Shown here: positions 5,533 through 5,844 of the stretch, piece by piece
Layout of the letters: every line of letters begins with the position of its first letter
How positions within the stretch are numbered: the stretch's first letter is position 1
Position numbers and translations under genes: made by a program
Notes under the pieces: generated by a model
What the model was told of the DNA's origin: nothing
Databases searched by the model: none
The model's input: the letters and a program-made list of their open reading frames with translations, nothing else
From: Pseudomonadota bacterium
GTDB taxonomy: Bacteria > Pseudomonadota > Alphaproteobacteria > Acetobacterales > Acetobacteraceae
DNA length: 5,844 nucleotides
Direction: 5' to 3'
NCBI GenBank assembly: GCA_021805485.1
Contig: JAJZFF010000009.1
Location: 1 to 5,844, forward strand

Positions 5533-5844
5533 GTTGGGGCAGCGGATATGTGACCGACATCGCCTATGCCCCCGGCTATTATGTGGAGCAGTCGCCGCGG
5601 CTCATGGCCCTCGTGGCGTTGCTGACCGGCCGCGCCGCGCGCATGGCAGCTCCGGATGAGTCCTTTCATTTCCTCGATATCGGGTCGGGACGGGGCTTTA
5701 CGGCACTCGTCCTTGCCGCGACCAATCCTGGATGGACGGTGACCGGGATTGACTTCAATCCGGGCCATGTCGCTGCGGCGCGCGATCTGGCCGCCCGTGC
5801 CGGCATCGGCAATTGCCGTTTCATCGAGGCCGATCTGGCGAGAT
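5529..5844 (+). CDS. Class I SAM-dependent methyltransferase, N-terminal part, cut by window edge
   Basis: The first 105 residues are visible and the gene runs past the right edge. The sequence has the Rossmann-fold methyltransferase motif I FLDIGSGRGF (residues 48-57, glycines at 52, 54, 56), the acidic motif II GIDFNP (73-78; D75 expected to bind the SAM ribose), and a motif III-like FIEADL (98-103). The N-terminal signature GYVTDIAYAPGYYVEQSP (6-23) and the GIDFNP-H-AAAR-LA arrangement match, from memory, a family whose members often carry a C-terminal methyltransferase regulatory domain; that end is not visible here. The substrate is unknown. The ATG overlaps the tssG stop (ATGA) and has its own GGAG, so it belongs to the T6SS operon. 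It is not a core T6SS component. It could modify a secretion or surface component, or be an unrelated passenger. Family call is fairly secure; role is open. Confidence 0.85.
   Translation, partial: MSWGSGYVTDIAYAPGYYVEQSPRLMALVALLTGRAARMAAPDESFHFLDIGSGRGFTALVLAATNPGWTVTGIDFNPGHVAAARDLAARAGIGNCRFIEADLAR

Noticed and set aside
1..5844. CRISPR array, tRNA/rRNA genes, insertion sequences or attachment sites
   Set aside because: No regularly spaced repeats, RNA gene signatures, transposase frames or terminal inverted repeats were seen. Nearly the whole window is T6SS coding sequence.

Overview
This GC-rich window is the core of a type VI secretion system (T6SS) locus, arranged as two divergent operons around a 327-bp intergenic region. 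The leftward operon starts with tssB and continues into tssC, which leaves the window at the left edge. The rightward operon reads tagJ (impE), tssE, tssF, tssG and then a class I SAM-dependent methyltransferase that leaves the window at the right edge.

Coding density is very high. GTG starts, GC-rich third codon positions and the protein style suggest an alphaproteobacterium, perhaps a sphingomonad. That placement is an inference from general resemblance and no marker gene is present. The locus looks chromosomal and vertically maintained: there are no insertion sequences, tRNAs, CRISPR repeats or broken genes.

Layout: 1-442 (minus) is the first 147 codons of tssC. 446-952 (minus) is tssB. 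953-1279 is the divergent control region, noticeably more AT-rich than the genes, with several short dyads and a weak candidate promoter for tssB. 1280-2095 is tagJ, 2095-2616 tssE, 2609-4426 tssF, 4423-5532 tssG and 5529-5844 the 5' end of the methyltransferase gene. The rightward genes overlap by 1, 8, 4 and 4 bases, so they are almost certainly one translationally coupled transcription unit.

How the genes work together: TssB and TssC co-assemble into the contractile sheath. TagJ is an accessory protein known to bind TssB in other systems, and it marks a subset of T6SSs. TssE, TssF and TssG are the baseplate wedge proteins (phage T4 gp25, gp6 and gp53/gp7 equivalents) on which the sheath is built. 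Other expected components (Hcp, ClpV, TssA, TssK, TssJ/L/M, VgrG and effectors) are not in the window. The most unusual element is the methyltransferase gene coupled by an ATGA overlap to tssG. It is not a known T6SS core component and may be a protein-modifying or accessory factor, an effector-related enzyme, or simply an operon passenger.
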